From Laedolimicola sp934402125 (GTDB lineage Bacteria; Bacillota; Clostridia; Lachnospirales; Lachnospiraceae), in assembly GCF_052065835.1 (NCBI RefSeq), contig NZ_JBQHTG010000003.1:310001-374000 (forward strand): DNA of 64,000 nt. Reading direction: 5' to 3'. The translations under genes and the position numbers were made by a program. Shown one piece after another: positions 60,520 to 64,000 of this stretch (position 1 is its first letter; each line of letters begins with the position of its first letter). Below the pieces are notes generated by a model. It did not search any database, had not been told where the DNA came from, and saw nothing but the letters and a program-made list of their open reading frames with translations.

Positions 60520-61506
60520 ATGATAGATTTGCATTTGCATTTTGATGGTTCCCTGCTTCCGCGCACCGTACTGGAGCTTGCGCAGGAGCAGGGAATCCTG
60601 CTTCCGGCGAAAGAGCCGGATGAATTAAAATTATTTCTGACAGCTCCGGAGAGCTGCGAGAGCCTGAATGAATATCTGGAGAAGTTTGATCTGCCCCTTA
60701 AGGTGCTGCAGACCAGGGAGGCTGTCCGGAAGGCTATGTATATCCTGGTCAGCTCTTTGAAGGAGCAGGGAATGCTTTACGCGGAAATCCGGTTTGCGCC
60801 CCAGCTTCATACGAAAAAGGGGCTGACCCAGGGGCGGGTGGTACAGGCTGCCCTTCTGGGGATGCAGGAGGCGCTGGCGGGTTCCTTTTTCCGGTGTAAG
60901 TTGATTCTGTGCTGTATGCGCGGAGCGGACAACCGGGAGGAAAACCTTCTGACGGTGCGGACAGCGGCGGCCTTTCTGGGCCGGGGCGTGGCAGCACTGG
61001 ATCTGGCCGGGGCGGAAGCCCTGTATCCGACAGAGGAATTTGCGGAGGTATTTTCCCTTGCCCGGGAGCTGGGCGTGCCCTTTACGATTCACGCAGGCGA
61101 GGCCGACGGGCCGGAAAGCATCGAGGCAGCGCTTTCCTTCGGCGCCAGCCGTATCGGACACGGCGTGCGGGCGGCGGAGAAGCCGGAGCTTCTCGAGCGG
61201 CTGCGGGAACAGCGGATTCCACTGGAAATATGTCCCAGCAGCAATGTGCAGACGAAGGCGATTCCCTCTCTTTCGCAGCATCCGGTTCTGGAGTTCCTGC
61301 GGCAGGGCCTGTGCGTGACAGTCAATACAGACAATATGACGGTGTCGGATACAACCATAGAAAAGGAATTCGGCCTGCTGTCCCGGGAACTGGGAATGAC
61401 AGCAGAGGAACGGAAAAAATTGCTCCTCAACGCAGCGGACGCGGCCTTTCTGACGTCGGAGGAGCGCTGGCGGCTGAAAGACGTAATAGAAAAGACATGT
61501 TGCTGA
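60520..61506 (+). CDS. add: Adenosine deaminase
   Basis: 328 aa from ATG 60520, with AGAGGA six to eleven bases upstream; the in-frame ATG at 60496 lies inside the previous gene. Metal-site and catalytic motifs occur in order: DLHLHFDGSL (His-x-His), TIHAGEADG (His and Glu), SRIGHGVR (His), CPSSN, and VNTDNMTVS (Asp). The enzyme deaminates adenosine to inosine for purine salvage. It probably shares the aldolase transcript, linking nucleoside and pentose-phosphate use. The adenine deaminase subfamily is a less likely alternative. Confidence 0.9.
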   Translation: MIDLHLHFDGSLLPRTVLELAQEQGILLPAKEPDELKLFLTAPESCESLNEYLEKFDLPLKVLQTREAVRKAMYILVSSLKEQGMLYAEIRFAPQLHTKKGLTQGRVVQAALLGMQEALAGSFFRCKLILCCMRGADNREENLLTVRTAAAFLGRGVAALDLAGAEALYPTEEFAEVFSLARELGVPFTIHAGEADGPESIEAALSFGASRIGHGVRAAEKPELLERLREQRIPLEICPSSNVQTKAIPSLSQHPVLEFLRQGLCVTVNTDNMTVSDTTIEKEFGLLSRELGMTAEERKKLLLNAADAAFLTSEERWRLKDVIEKTCC

Positions 61507-61599
61507 ATCTATGGAGTCTGAAATGAATTCAGGAACGTAAAAGCTATAGATAATAGAATGAATAAGCCCGGGAAACGGGCAGCAGACAGGGAGAAGAGA

Positions 61600-62190
61600 A
61601 TGGCGAAGAAAAACGCGAGAAATACAAGAGGAAAAATTGTCAGCGCGGCCTGGAAGCTTTTTTACGAGCAGGGCTATGAGGACACGACGGTGGAGGAGAT
61701 CATAGCCCTCTCCGGCACCTCCAAGGGTTCCTTTTATCACTATTTTGACGGAAAGGACGCGCTTCTCTCTACCTTAAGTTCTCTTTTCGATGAGAAGTAT
61801 GAGGAGCTGATGGAGGAGCTGACGCCGGAGATGACGGCGATGGAGCAGCTGTTGTTTCTGAATCAGGAGCTGTTTAAAATGATTGAGGACAGTATTTCCC
61901 TGGATCTGCTGGCGCGGCTTTATTCCACCCAGCTGACGACCAGCGGCGAGAAGCATCTGCTGGATCACAACCGGATTTATTATAAGCTGCTCCGGAAAAT
62001 CATTGCCAGAGGCCGGGAAAGCGGCGAGCTGAGCCGGATCTCCGGTGTCAGCGAGATGGTGAAGCTCTATGCCCTCTGCGAACGGGCGCTGCTGTATGAC
62101 TGGTGTCTCTGTGCCGGGGAATATTCCCTGGTGGAGTACAGCGGGCGTGTGCTTCCGGTATTCCTGAGCAGCTTTCTGCCTCAAAAGTAG
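61600..62190 (+). CDS. TetR family transcriptional regulator
   Basis: 196 aa from ATG 61600, preceded by AGGGAGAAGAG; the longer frame from 61558 runs through a CCCGGGAAACGGG hairpin and is less likely. The HTH is NTRGKIVSAAWKLFYEQGYEDTTVEEIIALSGTSKGSFYHYFDGKDALLSTLSSLFDEKY, textbook TetR. The ligand-binding helices follow. It lies upstream of putP in the same direction with a 219-base gap, so control of putP is possible but unproven. Confidence 0.92.
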   Translation: MAKKNARNTRGKIVSAAWKLFYEQGYEDTTVEEIIALSGTSKGSFYHYFDGKDALLSTLSSLFDEKYEELMEELTPEMTAMEQLLFLNQELFKMIEDSISLDLLARLYSTQLTTSGEKHLLDHNRIYYKLLRKIIARGRESGELSRISGVSEMVKLYALCERALLYDWCLCAGEYSLVEYSGRVLPVFLSSFLPQK

Positions 62191-62261
62191 AAAATTTATT
62201 TTTCGTATTTTGTATCTTCTAAAATATCGTCTAGTATAAAAATACTGTAAATTCAATGAAA

Positions 62262-62296
62262 ATCCTGTATTTTCGAAATGAAAGTACAGGATTTGT
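62262..62296 (+). terminator. Hairpin between the tetR-type gene and putP
   Basis: AAATCCTGTA pairs with TACAGGATTT around a ~15-base loop; the tail GTTCTATAC is only partly T-rich. It could instead be an operator just upstream of the putP promoter. Confidence 0.6.
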
Positions 62297-62314
62297 TCTA
62301 TACATTATTCTGTA

Positions 62315-62343
62315 TTGTAGTCTAATTTTCGTTGTGCTATAAT
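62315..62343 (+). promoter_or_regulatory. putP promoter
   Basis: TTGTAG (62315-62320), 17-base spacer with TGC just before TATAAT (62338-62343), an extended -10. Confidence 0.8.
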
Positions 62344-62409
62344 AAGCCTCATGTGCGGGAGACGCCTGAACGGATCCCGCGATTGTAAAGGTATGAGGAG
62401 GAAATAACT

Positions 62410-63942
62410 ATGGCAGGACAAGTTGGAATTCTCGCGGCGATCGTGATTTATCTGGCAGCGATGGTCTACGTGGGATTCTATTTCAGTAAGAAGGGCAGCG
62501 GAGATTCCGCAGATGAATTTTATCTGGGCGGCCGTAAGCTGGGACCGCTGGTAACGGCAATGAGCGCGGAGGCGTCGGACATGAGCAGCTGGCTTCTGAT
62601 GGGATTGCCGGGCGTCGCTTATCTGACCGGTATCTCTGACGCAGGTTGGACCGCTATCGGCCTGGGCCTGGGAACCTACCTGAACTGGCTGATTGTGGCA
62701 AAGCGTCTGCGCCGCTATTCTGTAAAATGCAACGCGATTACCATTCCGGATTTCTTTTCCAGACGTTTCCGGGACGAGAAGAACATTCTGATGTGTATCG
62801 CGGCAATTGTGATTCTGATTTTCTTTATTCCCTATACGGCGTCTGGCTTTAAGGCGATCGGAACACTGTTCTCCAGTCTCTTCGGAGTCGAGTATCATGT
62901 GGCGATGATTGTCGGAGCAGTAGTCATCGTAGGTTACACCGTCATGGGCGGTTTTATGGCCGTATCTACTACAGACCTGATTCAGAGTATTGTTATGAGT
63001 ATTTCTCTGGTGGTTATCGTATTTTACGGAATCCATCTGGCAGGCGGCTGGGACGCGGTTATGGCAAATGCGAACTCACTGGCCGGATATCTTTCCATGA
63101 CGCAGATGCATGATGGTGCCACCAATACGGCTAGCCCCTACAGTCTGCTGACGATTGTATCTACCATGGCGTGGGGACTGGGCTATTTCGGAATGCCTCA
63201 TATCCTGCTTCGTTTTATGGCTATCGAAGACGAGAATAAGCTGACGCTTTCCCGCCGGATTGCCAGTATCTGGGTTGTAATTTCCATGGCAGTGGCTATC
63301 CTGATCGGTGTGATTGGCTGCGCGGCTTCTGTACAGGGGGCGATTCCGACCTTCGCGACCAGCGCAGAGTCTGAGACCGTCATTATCCGTTTCGCACATC
63401 TGCTGGGACAGCATAATTTCCTGCTCTCTCTGATTGCAGGCGTGGTTCTGGCCGGTATCCTGGCCTGCACCATGTCTACGGCAGACTCTCAGCTTCTGAC
63501 GGCGGCTTCTGGCGTATCCCAGAACCTGCTGCAGGATTTCCTGAAGATTAAGATGAGCGCAAAGGCTTCCATGATGGCAGCGCGTCTGACCGTAATTGGC
63601 ATTGCCGTTGTGGCGATTTTCCTGGCATGGAATCCGGACAGCTCCGTATTCTATATCGTATCCTTTGCATGGGCAGGCTTCGGCGCAGCCTTCGGACCGC
63701 TGGTTCTCTTTGCACTGTTCTGGAAGCGTACCAATATGCAGGGCGCACTGGCCGGCATGATCGCAGGCGGCGTGATGGTATTCGTATGGAAGTATCTGGT
63801 TCGTCCCATGGGCGGCGTCTGGAACATCTACGAGCTGCTTCCGGCGTTCATCGTATCCGCTCTGGCAATTGTCATTGTTTCTCTGCTGACAGCGGCTCCC
63901 TCCAAGGAGATCTGCGAAGAGTTTGATTCCGTAGGAAAATAA
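62410..63942 (+). CDS. putP: Sodium/proline symporter
   Basis: 510 aa with about 13 membrane helices of the sodium:solute symporter family. PutP-type features are EFYLGGRKLGPLVTAMSAEASDMSSWLLMGLPG near the N-terminus, ITIPDFFSRRF, SGFKAIGTLF, and the late AWAGFGAAFGPLVLFALFWKRTN. Na+-site residues in helices 1 and 8 appear kept (STADSQLLTAASGVSQN). It takes up proline with Na+, for osmoprotection or Stickland metabolism. Strong TGAGGAGG precedes the ATG. Confidence 0.95.
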   Translation: MAGQVGILAAIVIYLAAMVYVGFYFSKKGSGDSADEFYLGGRKLGPLVTAMSAEASDMSSWLLMGLPGVAYLTGISDAGWTAIGLGLGTYLNWLIVAKRLRRYSVKCNAITIPDFFSRRFRDEKNILMCIAAIVILIFFIPYTASGFKAIGTLFSSLFGVEYHVAMIVGAVVIVGYTVMGGFMAVSTTDLIQSIVMSISLVVIVFYGIHLAGGWDAVMANANSLAGYLSMTQMHDGATNTASPYSLLTIVSTMAWGLGYFGMPHILLRFMAIEDENKLTLSRRIASIWVVISMAVAILIGVIGCAASVQGAIPTFATSAESETVIIRFAHLLGQHNFLLSLIAGVVLAGILACTMSTADSQLLTAASGVSQNLLQDFLKIKMSAKASMMAARLTVIGIAVVAIFLAWNPDSSVFYIVSFAWAGFGAAFGPLVLFALFWKRTNMQGALAGMIAGGVMVFVWKYLVRPMGGVWNIYELLPAFIVSALAIVIVSLLTAAPSKEICEEFDSVGK

Positions 63943-63962
63943 AGAAGAAAGAGATAAAAAAT

Positions 63963-63998
63963 GCCCCGGCAGCCAGACTGCCGGGGCAATGTTATTTT
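63963..63998 (+). terminator. putP terminator
   Basis: GCCCCGGCAG pairs with CTGCCGGGGC around CCAGA, followed by AATGTTATTTT. Confidence 0.9.
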
Positions 63999-64000
63999 AC

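Noticed and set aside
61565..61579. GCCCGGGAAACGGGC hairpin as a terminator
   Set aside because: There is no T run after it, and it sits just before the TetR start. A leader structure is possible but not supported further.

Overview
The window looks like a chromosomal segment of a spore-forming Clostridia, most likely a Lachnospiraceae gut commensal. The reasons are the moderate GC, strong AGGAGG-type ribosome binding sites, sigma-A style promoters, an alpha/beta small acid-soluble spore protein gene, a lysine riboswitch in front of dapA-dapB, a heterodimeric ABC exporter under a MarR regulator, and giant surface proteins with GLUG-like repeats. No rRNA, tRNA, CRISPR array, transposase or phage gene was seen.

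Region 1 (1-21.8 kb) is the remarkable part. It is one tightly packed plus-strand gene set of at least 21.8 kb that ends at a strong terminator. At its centre are homologues of F-type ATP synthase subunits in the canonical atp order: c (E), a b-delta fusion (FH), alpha (A), gamma (G), beta (D) and epsilon (C). The catalytic beta subunit and the arginine finger of alpha are intact, so ATP hydrolysis and rotation look possible. The ion path looks dismantled: there is no subunit a gene, and the c subunit has no acidic residue in its second membrane helix. The set is flanked by surface proteins: the end of one large protein, a 597-aa protein with a (Gly-Gly-X)n tract, a 172-aa membrane protein, a 238-aa anchored protein, and a 3929-aa protein with a membrane helix at each end. 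Three of the anchored proteins appear to share a membrane-proximal beta domain. The reading offered here is an ATP-driven rotary machine, decoupled from ion transport, that is built with and perhaps acts on a giant extracellular assembly. That function is inference. I know of no description of such a system in Clostridia. Mycoplasma F1-like ATPases are the nearest concept I know.

Region 2 (21.9-32.6 kb) is mostly housekeeping: an FAD oxidoreductase, typA on the minus strand, a double-OB SSB-like protein, a CobO-type adenosyltransferase, lysine riboswitch-dapA-dapB, and a Gld-type ABC system (ATPase, fused GldF-GldG permease, DUF4340 protein). A structured terminator repeat occurs after dapB and again after the DUF4340 gene.

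Region 3 (32.7-45.3 kb) holds a DUF234-type ATPase on the minus strand, marR with its operator plus a heterodimeric ABC exporter and a zinc-ribbon membrane protein, a small lipoprotein, asnS, a metallopeptidase-like/VWA protein with a MoxR ATPase, a His-rich CsoR-type metal sensor, and another lipoprotein.

Region 4 (45.4-50.0 kb) is visibly A/T-richer than its surroundings. It has a Uma2-type nuclease gene bracketed by two copies of the same promoter, then a complete alpha-glucoside uptake unit: RpiR regulator, PTS IICB and GH4 6-phospho-alpha-glucosidase. It is probably acquired.

Region 5 (50.0-64.0 kb) carries a SpoIID-like/peptidoglycan-binding protein, a eukaryotic-type HisA, hpf, secA, a spore protein gene, a saccharopine dehydrogenase-family enzyme, a GNAT acetyltransferase, a large polytopic membrane protein, a fructose-6-phosphate aldolase/transaldolase, adenosine deaminase, a TetR regulator and putP. 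Where start codons were moved from the longest reading frame, the reason is given in the entry.
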